Origin: Butyrivibrio sp.
GTDB lineage: Bacteria; Bacillota; Clostridia; Lachnospirales; Lachnospiraceae
DNA length: 64,000 nt
Assembly: GCA_015056495.1 (NCBI GenBank)
Contig: SVGC01000003.1
Span: forward strand, 1-64,000
Direction: 5' to 3'
The position numbers and the translations under genes were made by a program. Under the pieces are notes generated by a model. It made no database searches, was not told the origin of the DNA, and was given only the letters and a program-made list of their open reading frames with translations. Below, piece by piece: positions 9,845 to 17,521 of this stretch (position 1 is the first letter of the stretch; each line of letters starts with the position of its first letter).

Positions 9845-10795
9845 TCAGGCCACTACTTTTTGTGCATCAAAAAGAGCTTCAACATCATCCACAGTCTCAA
9901 CAGAGGCACAGGTAAAATCAGATATCCCCATATCCTTAGCAGTCTTTTTGACAAAACCAGACAAAGCTTTTCCTGGGCCAACTTCGATAAATTCTCTTAC
10001 TCCAAGCTCAAAAAGCCTTCTGATAGAGGCTTCCATCTTGACACTTGACTGAACCTGATATTCAAGCAATTCAGATATAGTCATATCCTGATCATTTTCG
10101 CGACCAAGGAAATTAAAGAGTACAGGTGTCTTCATTGGATTAAAAGTTAATGATTTGAAATAATCCTTAAGTGCATTACCGGCAGGTTTCATGAGACTTG
10201 TGTGGAAAGGTCCGCTTACGGCAAGAGGGATACATCTTTTTGCACCTGCCTCTAAAGCAAGAGCAGAGCACTTATCCACAGCAGCTTTTTCACCACCGAT
10301 GACCAACTGACCAGGGCAATTGTAATTGCAGATAGAAACAATACCAAGCTCTCTTGCAGCCTCACAGCAGCTATTGAGCTTGTCTTCGGAAAGTCCCAGT
10401 ACAGCACTCATACCACACTCGATTCCTTCTGCAGCCTTAGCCATGGCAGCGCCTCTAAAGGCAGCTGTCTTGATTGCACTTGTAGCATCAAACACTTCTG
10501 CAGCTTCCAAAGCTGAATACTCCCCCAAAGAAAGCCCGCAAACGCAATCGGCGAAGAGATTTCTTTTTCTAAATATATTGGTAACACCAGCTGCAAAAGC
10601 AACCATGCATGGCTGAGTGTACTGGGTCTGAAGTAACATATCATCAGGGTTTTCAAAGCAAGCTTTTTTCAGGTCAAAATCAAGATCGAGGTCAGGATCA
10701 TCAAATATCTCTCTGAATTCAGGATATGTTTCATAAAGATCCTTGCCCATGCCTGTATGCTGGCTACCTTGCCCTGCATATAAAATTGCACGCAT
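9845..10795 (-). CDS. fabD: Malonyl-CoA:ACP transacylase FabD
   Basis: A 316-residue acyltransferase that moves malonate from CoA to acyl carrier protein. The signatures are GQGSQHTGMG at the N-terminus, the nucleophile GLSLGEYSAL (Ser in GxSxG), and SGPFHTSLM with the catalytic His. Length is typical (about 310). GGAGG lies 7 bases before the ATG. It sits between fabK and fabG in the minus-strand operon. Confidence 0.95.
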   Translation of the reverse strand: MRAILYAGQGSQHTGMGKDLYETYPEFREIFDDPDLDLDFDLKKACFENPDDMLLQTQYTQPCMVAFAAGVTNIFRKRNLFADCVCGLSLGEYSALEAAEVFDATSAIKTAAFRGAAMAKAAEGIECGMSAVLGLSEDKLNSCCEAARELGIVSICNYNCPGQLVIGGEKAAVDKCSALALEAGAKRCIPLAVSGPFHTSLMKPAGNALKDYFKSLTFNPMKTPVLFNFLGRENDQDMTISELLEYQVQSSVKMEASIRRLFELGVREFIEVGPGKALSGFVKKTAKDMGISDFTCASVETVDDVEALFDAQKVVA

Positions 10796-10822
10796 AATAT
10801 AACCTCCAAAAATAGATTGATA

Positions 10823-11731
10823 TTAAGAAACTAAAGAAGAACACAGATCTTTAAAAATATCTGCAACCGGACGGATCTCCTTTATCTGACCACAGGTCTG
10901 GCCAGCCATAAGAGAACCGCTCTTGACATCTCCGTCAAAGACAGCTCTGCGGAGACTTCCCAGAGTAAACTTCTCAAGTTCCATTTTGTCAGCGCCTTCT
11001 TTTTCACGCTTAACATATTCACGGCTCATGGCATTCTTCAGAACTCTTACAGGAGTGCCACCTATACGTCCGGTAACAATAGTATCGCTGCCTTTGGCCT
11101 TCACAACAGCTTCCTTATAATTGTCATGGATAGGACATTCTATTGAACCAAGCAGGCATGTGCCTACCTGAACACCGCAGGCGCCAAGAGCAAGAGCGGC
11201 ACGCATCTGTCTTGCATCTGCTATACCACCAGCTGCAATAACAGGAATATTAACCACGTCACATACCTGAGGAACAAGAGTCATAGTAGTCATTTCACCG
11301 ATGTGTCCGCCACTTTCGCAGCCTTCAGCAATAACAGCGTCAGCCCCAAGAGCCTCGAGATGCTTGGCAAGTATAGGAGCTGCAACAACAGGGATTACCA
11401 TTATTCCAGCCTTTTTCCATGCTTCCATATACTTACCTGGATTGCCTGCACCTGTAGTTACAACAGGAATATGTTCATCAATAACAATCTGAGCAAACTC
11501 ATCTGCCTGTGGATGCATTAACATGATATTGACACCAAAAGGCTTGTCAGTAAGCGCTTTGCACTTATGAATTTCATCTCTTAACATATCTGCATTCATA
11601 CCGCCGCAGCCTATAAGACCTAGTCCGCCGGCATTGGAGCAGGCAGCTGCAAATTCTCCGGTAGCAATATTTGCCATACCACCCTGGATGACTGGATATT
11701 TTGTACCAAGTATTTCATTTAAATATTTCAT
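10823..11731 (-). CDS. fabK: Enoyl-ACP reductase II FabK (FMN, NAD(P)H)
   Basis: A 302-residue 2-nitropropane-dioxygenase-like TIM barrel that reduces trans-2-enoyl-ACP. Diagnostic pieces are the N-terminal YPVIQGGMANIATGEFAAA, GGLGLIG, the catalytic-region AEGCESGGHIG with the conserved His, the flavin phosphate-binding AAGGIADARQ, and GVQVGTCLLG. FabK differs in fold from FabI and is insensitive to triclosan; no FabI or FabL is present in this cluster, so FabK is probably the reductase in use. It lies 7 bases after fabH with AAGGAG inside the fabH 3' end. Confidence 0.93.
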   Translation of the reverse strand: MKYLNEILGTKYPVIQGGMANIATGEFAAACSNAGGLGLIGCGGMNADMLRDEIHKCKALTDKPFGVNIMLMHPQADEFAQIVIDEHIPVVTTGAGNPGKYMEAWKKAGIMVIPVVAAPILAKHLEALGADAVIAEGCESGGHIGEMTTMTLVPQVCDVVNIPVIAAGGIADARQMRAALALGACGVQVGTCLLGSIECPIHDNYKEAVVKAKGSDTIVTGRIGGTPVRVLKNAMSREYVKREKEGADKMELEKFTLGSLRRAVFDGDVKSGSLMAGQTCGQIKEIRPVADIFKDLCSSLVS

Positions 11732-11738
11732 TTTTGAA

Positions 11739-12680
11739 TCACTCCTTAGTAATGAGAGTACCTGCCCAGGTCAGTCCACTACCAAAACCGACCAGCAGTA
11801 ATTTATCGCCACTATTGATCATTCCTTTTTCATCAAGCTCAGCAAGAGCAAGAGGAATTGAGGCAGCGCTTGTATTTCCAAAATGATCCATATTTTTATA
11901 GAACTTATCAGGATTAGCCTTTAACTTTTTGACACAATGATCAATGATCCTGGAATTGGCCTGATGACATACTACCTTGGAGATTTCATCCAGGGTAAAA
12001 GAGTGTCTCTTCTGCAATTCAAAGATACATTTAGGAAGAGCATCAACAGCAAATTTAAATACCTCGTTGCCTTCCATGTGAACATAATTAGTACCGTATC
12101 CAACGCCCTTGCAGGAAATCTGGTGACCACCTCTGGCACCAAGAACTGAGTCATACAGAGCATCTTCATCAGCCTCAACAACCACAGCACCTGCACCATC
12201 ACCAAATAATACACAAGTAGATCTGTCAGTCATATCAAGGATACGGGAGAGCTGCTCGGCACCAATTACCAGTCCGTATCTGCCACCAGTAGAATTTAAT
12301 AATCCGCGGGCAACTTCCAGTCCATATAGAAAGCCACTGCATGCAGCATTTATATCCAAAACCGGGATATCATTTGGAAGCTCAAGAGCTGCCTGAACAA
12401 GACATGCACAACTAGGAGTAACATAATCACTTGTAACAGTGGCGCATATAACGCAGCCAATATCATTTTTATCAATGCCGCTCTTATCAAGTGCAGCTCT
12501 GGCAGCGTCAAGTGCAAGAGAATTGGTACTTTCACCTTCGTTGCAAAAAAATCTTGAACGGATTCCTGTTCTTGGATATATCCATTCATCACTTGTATCA
12601 ACGATCTTAGACAGATCATCATTAGTGACAAGACGGGATGGAATCGCACTTCCAGTAGAAATTATCTTTAATCCTTTCAT
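11739..12680 (-). CDS. fabH: 3-oxoacyl-ACP synthase III FabH
   Basis: A 313-residue initiating condensing enzyme that joins acetyl-CoA (or a branched primer) to malonyl-ACP. The triad is visible: Cys in NAACSGFLYGLE, His in VCHQANSRIIDH, and Asn in HFGNTSAASIPLAL. The N-terminal GSAIPSRLVTNDDL and TRTGI-type segment (PRTGIRSRFF) are family features. AAGGAAA lies before the ATG. Primer preference cannot be read from the sequence by eye. Confidence 0.95.
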   Translation of the reverse strand: MKGLKIISTGSAIPSRLVTNDDLSKIVDTSDEWIYPRTGIRSRFFCNEGESTNSLALDAARAALDKSGIDKNDIGCVICATVTSDYVTPSCACLVQAALELPNDIPVLDINAACSGFLYGLEVARGLLNSTGGRYGLVIGAEQLSRILDMTDRSTCVLFGDGAGAVVVEADEDALYDSVLGARGGHQISCKGVGYGTNYVHMEGNEVFKFAVDALPKCIFELQKRHSFTLDEISKVVCHQANSRIIDHCVKKLKANPDKFYKNMDHFGNTSAASIPLALAELDEKGMINSGDKLLLVGFGSGLTWAGTLITKE

Positions 12681-12701
12681 ATAGCGTTTCCTTTTTGTTA
12701 T

Positions 12702-13685
12702 TTAATTGACCATAGAGACAATTGAATCCTCTATACGTCCGATACATCTGAATTTATGTCGCCTCTGAGCCAGAACCTGCTCCGGAGTATAAGCCATCAG
12801 CTGCTTAAGGTTGGTACTGAGGGCTATATCCAGATTTTTGTAAAGAGTATCAGGATCAGCCTGAGCTCCACCCAGAGGTTCCTTGACGATCTCGTCAGCT
12901 ACATTTGCAGTCAGAAGATCGTCTGCTGTCAGTTTCATGATCTCACAAGCCTCAGCATGCCTTGAAGAATCCTTCCAAAGGATGCTGGCAAAGCCTTCCG
13001 GGCTAAGAACAGAATATACAGCGTTTTCAAGCATCAGGATCTTGTTGGCAATAGAGATGGCAAGAGCACCTCCGGAATTACCTTCACCTGTTACAACAGT
13101 GATAACAGGAACTGTAAGTCTGCTCATGGCAGCAAGATTTTTGGCAATAGCTTCACCCTGACCATGTTCTTCAGCCTCTTTTCCCGGATATGCACCAGGA
13201 GTATCAACAAAAGTAATGATAGGGCGTCTGAACTTTTCAGCCTGCTCCATAAGACGGAGAGCCTTGCGATATCCTTCAGGGCGAGGCATTCCAAAATTAT
13301 ATTTGATATTGTCTTCAACAGAATGGCCTTTTCTATGACCGATAACAGTAACAGGAATGCCGTTATATCTGGCAATTCCGCCATAAATACTTCTGTCTTC
13401 ATCATAAAGATGATCACCCTTTTGTTCAAAAAAGTCTGTAAAAAGAGCATCTATAATGTCATCAACATGAGGTCTGTTAATGTGGCGAGCCAGAAACACC
13501 TTATCTTCAGGAGTCAGAGAAGTGCAGGTATCAAGAAGAGCCTTTCTGGCAGAAGATAAAACAGATATTTCCTCAGTCATTCTGATTGCTGCAGGACTAT
13601 CTTCATTTTCACTCTTTAGAGAGTCAGTCAGAGAAGCAATCTGATGATCGATCTGTTCTGTTTGCGCTAAAATATCTCTAATCAT
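12702..13685 (-). CDS. accA: Acetyl-CoA carboxylase carboxyltransferase alpha subunit AccA
   Basis: A 327-residue crotonase-fold subunit that, with AccD, transfers the carboxyl group from biotin to acetyl-CoA. Recognisable segments are HINRPHVDDIIDALF, KGHSVEDNIKYNFGMPRPEG, FVDTPGAYPGKEAEEHGQGE and TGEGNSGGALAIS, the last two with the Gly-rich oxyanion-hole regions. AAAGGAGG is close to the ATG. It directly follows accD. The partner genes accB and accC (biotin carrier and carboxylase) are not in the window. Confidence 0.95.
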   Translation of the reverse strand: MIRDILAQTEQIDHQIASLTDSLKSENEDSPAAIRMTEEISVLSSARKALLDTCTSLTPEDKVFLARHINRPHVDDIIDALFTDFFEQKGDHLYDEDRSIYGGIARYNGIPVTVIGHRKGHSVEDNIKYNFGMPRPEGYRKALRLMEQAEKFRRPIITFVDTPGAYPGKEAEEHGQGEAIAKNLAAMSRLTVPVITVVTGEGNSGGALAISIANKILMLENAVYSVLSPEGFASILWKDSSRHAEACEIMKLTADDLLTANVADEIVKEPLGGAQADPDTLYKNLDIALSTNLKQLMAYTPEQVLAQRRHKFRCIGRIEDSIVSMVN

Positions 13686-13714
13686 ACGTCCTCCTTTATG
13701 ACCAAAGAATCAGA

Positions 13715-14629
13715 TCATTTAACAACAGTCATGATATGCTCTGAACCCTTAGTATTGTGCAGTTTTAATAAGTCAATAAGTGTATCGCGCATCTGTGACC
13801 TCTCAACGATCTTGTCTACAAATCCGTGGGATTCAAGGTATTCGCTACGCTGAAATCCTTTAGGCAACTTGGCATTGATTGTCTGCTCTATAACTCTTGG
13901 CCCTGCAAAGCCGATCAGGGCACCTGGCTCAGCCAGAGTAATATCCCCTAGAGTTGCAAAAGAGGCTGTAACGCCGCCAGTTGTAGGATGAGTCAAAAAG
14001 CTGATATACAAGCCACCATTCTCTGAAAATTCTTCAATAGCAGCTGCAGTTTTGGCCATCTGCATAAGAGAATAGATACCCTCCTGCATTCTGGCACCAC
14101 CACTTGCGCTAAATATTATGAGAGGAAGTTTCCTCTTTGTAGCGTATTCAATAGCTCTTGTGACCTTTTCGCCAACAATAGTACTCATACTTCCCATAAA
14201 AAAACGGCTGTCGAGAACAACCGTAACTACCGGAATGCCACCAATTTTTCCTGTTGCTGTAATAACTGCTTCTTTTAAACCACTCTTTTTTTCCTGATTC
14301 TCAAGTTTTTCTTCATATCCTGGAAAATCAATCGGGTTATTGGCAGTAAGATCATAATCCATTTCATTAAAAGTGCCCTTATCCAATATCAGGGATAATC
14401 TGTAATAACCACCGATAGGCTTGTACTGTCCACAATTTGGGCATGCAAAATAATTTTTTTCCCAGGTATGCTTAAAAGCCCTGCGCTTGCATTTTGGACA
14501 GTCAATAAATTCAGGATTCATGACACTGGGAATTATAGATTTGGAAATATCCTTTTTTACCAGATTTGAAAAAGTAGTATTTCTAAAAGCATCTTGAACT
14601 GTATGTGTTATAGAATTACTGGATTTCAT
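13715..14629 (-). CDS. accD: Acetyl-CoA carboxylase carboxyltransferase beta subunit AccD
   Basis: About 304 residues from the ATG at 14629, which has AGGAGG ten bases upstream; the frame is open 19 codons further, but that part crosses the hairpin and is unlikely to be translated. The N-terminal zinc ribbon CPKC...CPNC is typical of bacterial AccD. The catalytic half includes IFSASGGARMQEGIYSLMQM, HPTTGGVTASFA and GPRVIEQT. It partners with AccA, encoded next. It is separated from acpP by a hairpin that may reduce read-through. Confidence 0.95.
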   Translation of the reverse strand: MKSSNSITHTVQDAFRNTTFSNLVKKDISKSIIPSVMNPEFIDCPKCKRRAFKHTWEKNYFACPNCGQYKPIGGYYRLSLILDKGTFNEMDYDLTANNPIDFPGYEEKLENQEKKSGLKEAVITATGKIGGIPVVTVVLDSRFFMGSMSTIVGEKVTRAIEYATKRKLPLIIFSASGGARMQEGIYSLMQMAKTAAAIEEFSENGGLYISFLTHPTTGGVTASFATLGDITLAEPGALIGFAGPRVIEQTINAKLPKGFQRSEYLESHGFVDKIVERSQMRDTLIDLLKLHNTKGSEHIMTVVK

Positions 14630-14651
14630 ATAGATAAATCCTCCTAAAAAA

Positions 14652-14690
14652 TTAAGTGTTCCTAGTGTATCTACTAACTGGAACACTTAA
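14652..14690 (-). terminator. Intercistronic hairpin between acpP and accD (partial terminator)
   Basis: TTAAGTGTTCC (14652-14662) and GGAACACTTAA (14680-14690) form a perfect 11-base stem with a 17-base loop. In the minus-strand direction the stem is followed by a run of T, directly before the accD SD. It looks like a weak intrinsic terminator that would let acpP be transcribed more than the rest of the operon. Confidence 0.65.
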
Positions 14691-14702
14691 GTCATATAGA
14701 AC

Positions 14703-14933
14703 TTATGCAGCGTGAGCTGTCATATATGAAAGGATATCCTTTACTGTTGAAAGCTTGGCAAGCTCTTCATCTGGGATAGTGATGCCTGTCTTCTCTTCAA
14801 GAGCCATATGAAGCTCTACGATATCGAGTGAATCAGCTTCAAGATCCTCCATAAGAGATGCGTTCTCAGTAACCTTATCCTCATCGCAACCGAGTGTGTC
14901 TACAATAACTTCCTTTAACTCATCGAAATTCAT
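14703..14933 (-). CDS. acpP: Acyl carrier protein AcpP
   Basis: A 76-residue acidic four-helix protein that carries the growing acyl chain on 4'-phosphopantetheine attached to the Ser in LEADSLDIVELHMALE. The start at 14933 is chosen because GGAGGAG lies 7 bases before it and the protein then has the usual 75-80 residues; the longer open frame would add a hydrophobic segment foreign to ACP. First gene of the fab operon, directly behind the promoter at about 15040-15067. Confidence 0.95.
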   Translation of the reverse strand: MNFDELKEVIVDTLGCDEDKVTENASLMEDLEADSLDIVELHMALEEKTGITIPDEELAKLSTVKDILSYMTAHAA

Positions 14934-15002
14934 TACTTTTCTCCTCCATAATATGAATGGTAAACAGTTAATTAAAAATATAATAATAAATATATAAAAC
15001 AT

Positions 15003-15081
15003 TTTATTAAAATACTTTTAATAAAATAATTTTAATTAAATGATAACAAAGAATAAATTTATGTCAAGTTTTTTAATTAAG
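15003..15081 (-). promoter_or_regulatory. fab operon promoter with flanking AT palindromes
   Basis: On the minus strand TTGACA (plus 15062-15067), a 16-base spacer and TATCAT (15040-15045) form a good sigma-A promoter about 105 bases before acpP. The same motif TTTTAATTAA occurs at 15030-15039, just downstream of the -10, and at 15071-15080, just upstream of the -35, 41 bases apart. A longer palindrome, TTTATTAAAA and TTTTAATAAA around 15003-15025, lies in the leader. These are candidate operators for the MarR-type protein of the operon; that assignment is inference. Confidence 0.65.
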
Positions 15082-15110
15082 AAATTTTAACAAAATATGA
15101 TTTAAGAAGA

Positions 15111-15200
15111 ACAAAGAATGTCGCTTGCGACATTCTCGCGCCGAGCGCGGTTGCATTTATGCAACATTTACCTATCGCGCGAGTGCGCATCCTTAGCGGA
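15111..15200 (+). repeat. Dispersed palindromic repeat, copy 2 (upstream of fab promoter)
   Basis: ACAAAGAATGTCGCTTGCGA at 15111 starts a segment that matches the minus strand of 6649-6715 through ATTTACCTAT (about 15175). It holds perfect internal palindromes, GAATGTCGC/GCGACATTC and GTTGCAT/ATGCAAC. This copy continues with a GC-rich part (CGCGCGAGTGCGCATCC...GCGGAGCG) that copy 1 lacks. It is far more GC-rich than the surrounding DNA. Confidence 0.75.
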
Positions 15201-15203
15201 GCG

Positions 15204-15245
15204 TTTTTTATATCATAGGAAAGCAATTTCCTATGATATAAAAAA
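15204..15245. terminator. 19-base perfect palindromic hairpin
   Basis: TTTTTTATATCATAGGAAA (15204-15222) and its exact complement (15227-15245) enclose the loop GCAA. With T runs on both strands it can act as a terminator in either direction. A degenerate version (ATATCATAAG...AGG) also accompanies repeat copy 1 near 6637-6653, so it may belong to the same mobile repeat. Confidence 0.6.
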
Positions 15246-15282
15246 AGAGGCCCTCTCCTTTTGGAGAAGACCTCTTAAAAAA
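15245..15282 (-). terminator. Hairpin terminator of the membrane-protein gene
   Basis: AAGAGG...TCTCC, loop TTTT, GGAGA...CCTCTT. The two-part stem lies directly after the stop of the 15293-15772 gene on the minus strand. Confidence 0.6.
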
Positions 15283-15292
15283 GCGGTTTATA

Positions 15293-15772
15293 TTACTGCC
15301 ACTGCTGATTCTGGTTCTGGTTCTGAGCCTGCATCTGAGGATCAACTGGAGCTGAACCCTGCATCTGTGGGTTAACTGGAGCGCCTGTCTGGAACTGCTG
15401 ACCAGGCATCTGATTGTTATAGTAGTTATTGTTTACACCAGGATTCTGAACGTTCTTAGCACCTGTAAATGTGTTTCCAAGAAAAGCCATAATAGCACAT
15501 ATAAGGAACATTACTGATACAGCTGCGCTTATAAGGTTAGAAACTTTATAGTCGATGAATGGATAGAGAATAGATCTTACAACATCTACAAATCCATAGA
15601 TTACAGCAACAATAGCTGCTTCTTTAGCTACAGTCTTAAGAAAAGCTGACTCTTCCATAAGAACTGTGTAAACGATCAAAGCAAGCATAGCTAAAATGCT
15701 GATTGAACCTGATACATAAATAAGTGCTGCGAATAATGTGGCAGAAATGCCCAGTTTTGTTGTTTCTTTCAT
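15293..15772 (-). CDS. Small membrane protein with Gln/Asn/Pro-rich tail
   Basis: About 159 residues from the ATG at 15772 (GGGAG upstream; the frame is open 25 codons further without a better start). The N-terminal part has four hydrophobic segments, including LFAALIYVSGSISILAMLAL and AAVSVMFLICAIMAF. The last 50 residues form a low-complexity tail rich in Gln, Asn and Pro (PQMQGSAPVDPQMQ). Function unknown. A similar layout, membrane part plus Pro/Gln/Met-rich segment, appears in the 27110-27727 protein, which adds a zinc ribbon. Confidence 0.65.
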   Translation of the reverse strand: MKETTKLGISATLFAALIYVSGSISILAMLALIVYTVLMEESAFLKTVAKEAAIVAVIYGFVDVVRSILYPFIDYKVSNLISAAVSVMFLICAIMAFLGNTFTGAKNVQNPGVNNNYYNNQMPGQQFQTGAPVNPQMQGSAPVDPQMQAQNQNQNQQWQ

Positions 15773-15859
15773 ACCCTTAACTCCCTTAATTAAATATTTG
15801 TTATATAACAACAGACTAATTATAATTATTATCAGTAATATATTCAAGGAAAAACGAAA

Positions 15860-16663
15860 ATGGATGAAAAAAAGTTACTGCTAGGCAGAGTAAAAGAGTT
15901 ATCGGAAAAGGCTTATTTCAATAATTATGTAACCAGCACCAACTTCCTGTCGGCATCTGAATTGGCAATGTTTTATGACATTACCGGAGCAGTGGGGATG
16001 ACGGGAAAAGGAACTATTTTTAACGGAGCAACATATTATATATATGGTGGACGAGAGGATGCTGACAGAAATACAATATGTTTTTTACCAGAATATCTGG
16101 ATGCTGAAACATTTATGGCAACGCAAAAGGCAGAACCGGATATTATCGCCTGTATACATATAACTCCTGTAAATGCAAGGTTTGCAGATGAATTAAATCA
16201 CAGAGATTACCTTGGAGCACTTATGAATCTGGGTATAGAGCGTGATATGACCGGAGACATAATGTGTGATGAAAATGAAGCATATATATATGTAATGAAA
16301 GAAATTGCTCCTATCATCTGCAAAGAGCTCATCAGGATAAAGCATACGTCTGTTAAGTGCGAGGAAGTACTTCCAGATGAATGTACTTTATCCAATAAAT
16401 TTGAAGAAATACAGGGAAGTGTAGCATCAGAGCGATTGGATGTCATTCTGGCATTTGTATATAATCTCTCAAGATCACAGGCCAGTGAACTTATAAATGC
16501 AGAACAGGTATTTATAGATGGAAGAACAGCCTATAGCGGAGGCTATGACTTAAAGCAAGGATCTAAGGTATCGGTTCGTGGTAAAGGTAAATTTATATAT
16601 GACGGAATAAAAGGTAATACCCGGAAAGGCAGACTATTTGTGACTGCCAGAATATATAAATGA
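15860..16663 (+). CDS. S4-domain RNA-binding protein, YlmH family
   Basis: A 267-residue protein of the YlmH family: an N-terminal alpha/beta region containing FYDITGAVGMTGKGTIFNGA, a middle domain, and a C-terminal S4 domain beginning VASERLDVILAFVYNLSRSQ and ending with VFIDGR and GSKVSVRGKGKF. The S4 fold binds structured RNA, usually rRNA or stalled ribosomes. In Bacillus ylmH sits next to cell-division genes; here it stands alone between a membrane-protein gene and gpx, so the neighbours add nothing to its role. Weak SD AAGGA upstream. Confidence 0.8.
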   Translation: MDEKKLLLGRVKELSEKAYFNNYVTSTNFLSASELAMFYDITGAVGMTGKGTIFNGATYYIYGGREDADRNTICFLPEYLDAETFMATQKAEPDIIACIHITPVNARFADELNHRDYLGALMNLGIERDMTGDIMCDENEAYIYVMKEIAPIICKELIRIKHTSVKCEEVLPDECTLSNKFEEIQGSVASERLDVILAFVYNLSRSQASELINAEQVFIDGRTAYSGGYDLKQGSKVSVRGKGKFIYDGIKGNTRKGRLFVTARIYK

Positions 16664-16692
16664 TAAAATAAAAAAATTTTCATGGAAAAGTA

Positions 16693-16721
16693 TTGACATA
16701 TTAGATTGTGCGCAATATAAT
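16693..16721 (+). promoter_or_regulatory. gpx promoter with OhrR/MarR-like palindrome
   Basis: TTGACA (16693-16698), a 17-base spacer and TATAAT (16716-16721) make a consensus sigma-A promoter. The spacer and -10 contain ATTGTGCGCAAT within a larger imperfect palindrome, ATTAGATTGTG/CGCAATATAAT. Such AT-flanked palindromes with a TGCGCA centre are typical of peroxide-sensing OhrR/MarR regulators. A repressor bound here would cover the -10 element. Confidence 0.75.
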
Positions 16722-16787
16722 TTTATTAAATCAAGAAAATATAACGTAGTCGTAAGAATAAATCACATATTTAAGGAGGATAATAAG

Positions 16788-17330
16788 ATGGGATTTTATG
16801 ATTGCAGCGTAACTAATACAAAAGATGAAACTATTTCCATGAAGGATTTTGAAGGCAAGGTTGTAATGGTAGTCAATACTGCTACAGGTTGCGGTTTTAC
16901 TCCTCAGTACAAGGAAATTGAAGAAATGTATGAGAAGTATCATGATCAGGGCTTTGAAATAGTAGATGTACCATGTAACCAGTTTGCTGGACAGACACCT
17001 GGTACAGATGAAGAGATCCATGAATTCTGCACTCTTAAGTACAATACTCAGTTCCCTCAGATGAAGAAGTCTGATGTTAACGGTGAAAATGAGTTAGGAC
17101 TTTACACATTCCTTAAGAGCCAGAAAGGCTTCGAAGGCTTTGGAAAAGGACCTGCAGCTCTTGCAATGTCAGTAATGCTCAAGAAAATCGATAAAGATTA
17201 TGCCAACAATCCTAACATCAAATGGAACTTTACAAAATTCATCATCGATAGAAATGGTGAGGTTGTAGCAAGATTTGAGCCTACAGCAAATATGAAAGAT
17301 GTAGACAAGTGCGTAGCATCCCTCCTTTAA
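16788..17330 (+). CDS. Glutathione peroxidase family thiol peroxidase
   Basis: A 180-residue thioredoxin-fold peroxidase that removes hydroperoxides, in anaerobes usually with thioredoxin as reductant. The active-site loop is TATGCGFTPQY, with Cys in place of selenocysteine, followed by VPCNQFAGQ (Gln and the possible resolving Cys) and KWNFTKFIID (Trp). The length is normal. AAGGAGG lies before the ATG. Expressed from its own strong promoter with a candidate peroxide-responsive operator; followed by a terminator. Confidence 0.93.
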   Translation: MGFYDCSVTNTKDETISMKDFEGKVVMVVNTATGCGFTPQYKEIEEMYEKYHDQGFEIVDVPCNQFAGQTPGTDEEIHEFCTLKYNTQFPQMKKSDVNGENELGLYTFLKSQKGFEGFGKGPAALAMSVMLKKIDKDYANNPNIKWNFTKFIIDRNGEVVARFEPTANMKDVDKCVASLL

Positions 17331-17347
17331 TAAAAATGTTTTTTTAA

Positions 17348-17383
17348 AGAATCAGCAGTTTATGACTGTTGGTTCTTTTTTTA
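17348..17383 (+). terminator. Terminator of the glutathione peroxidase gene
   Basis: AGAATCAGCAGT (17348-17359) pairs, with three G-U pairs, with ACTGTTGGTTCT (17365-17376), followed by seven T. Confidence 0.75.
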
Positions 17384-17407
17384 TAAAAAAATCTTAAAAT
17401 GGAATCT

Positions 17408-17445
17408 GGCTTATCTTGATAAAAATATCTAGATAAGCCTTTTTT
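17408..17445 (+). terminator. Second hairpin with T run, before the esterase gene
   Basis: GGCTTATCT (17408-17416) pairs with AGATAAGCC (17431-17439) and is followed by six T. It is either a backup terminator for gpx or a leader terminator for the downstream gene, whose start is 77 bases further on. Confidence 0.6.
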
Positions 17446-17521
17446 AGTGGAAGATAAGTGTTTTTTATATGTTGTAGCTAGATGTATAATTACTAAAAAA
17501 GTGAAAAAAGGAGTAATGTAC

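Noticed and set aside
13715..14686. Longer AccD with 19 extra N-terminal residues
   Set aside because: The extension would run through the acpP-accD hairpin and past the AGGAGG SD; ATG 14629 is the supported start.
15003..15081. FapR operator in the fab promoter
   Set aside because: The FapR site pattern (TTAGTACCTGGTACTAA-like) is not present; the palindromes here are of another, AT-only type.
17447..17521. N-terminal extension of the esterase gene
   Set aside because: The frame is open, but the extension begins inside the terminator hairpin and lacks an SD, whereas ATG 17522 has one.
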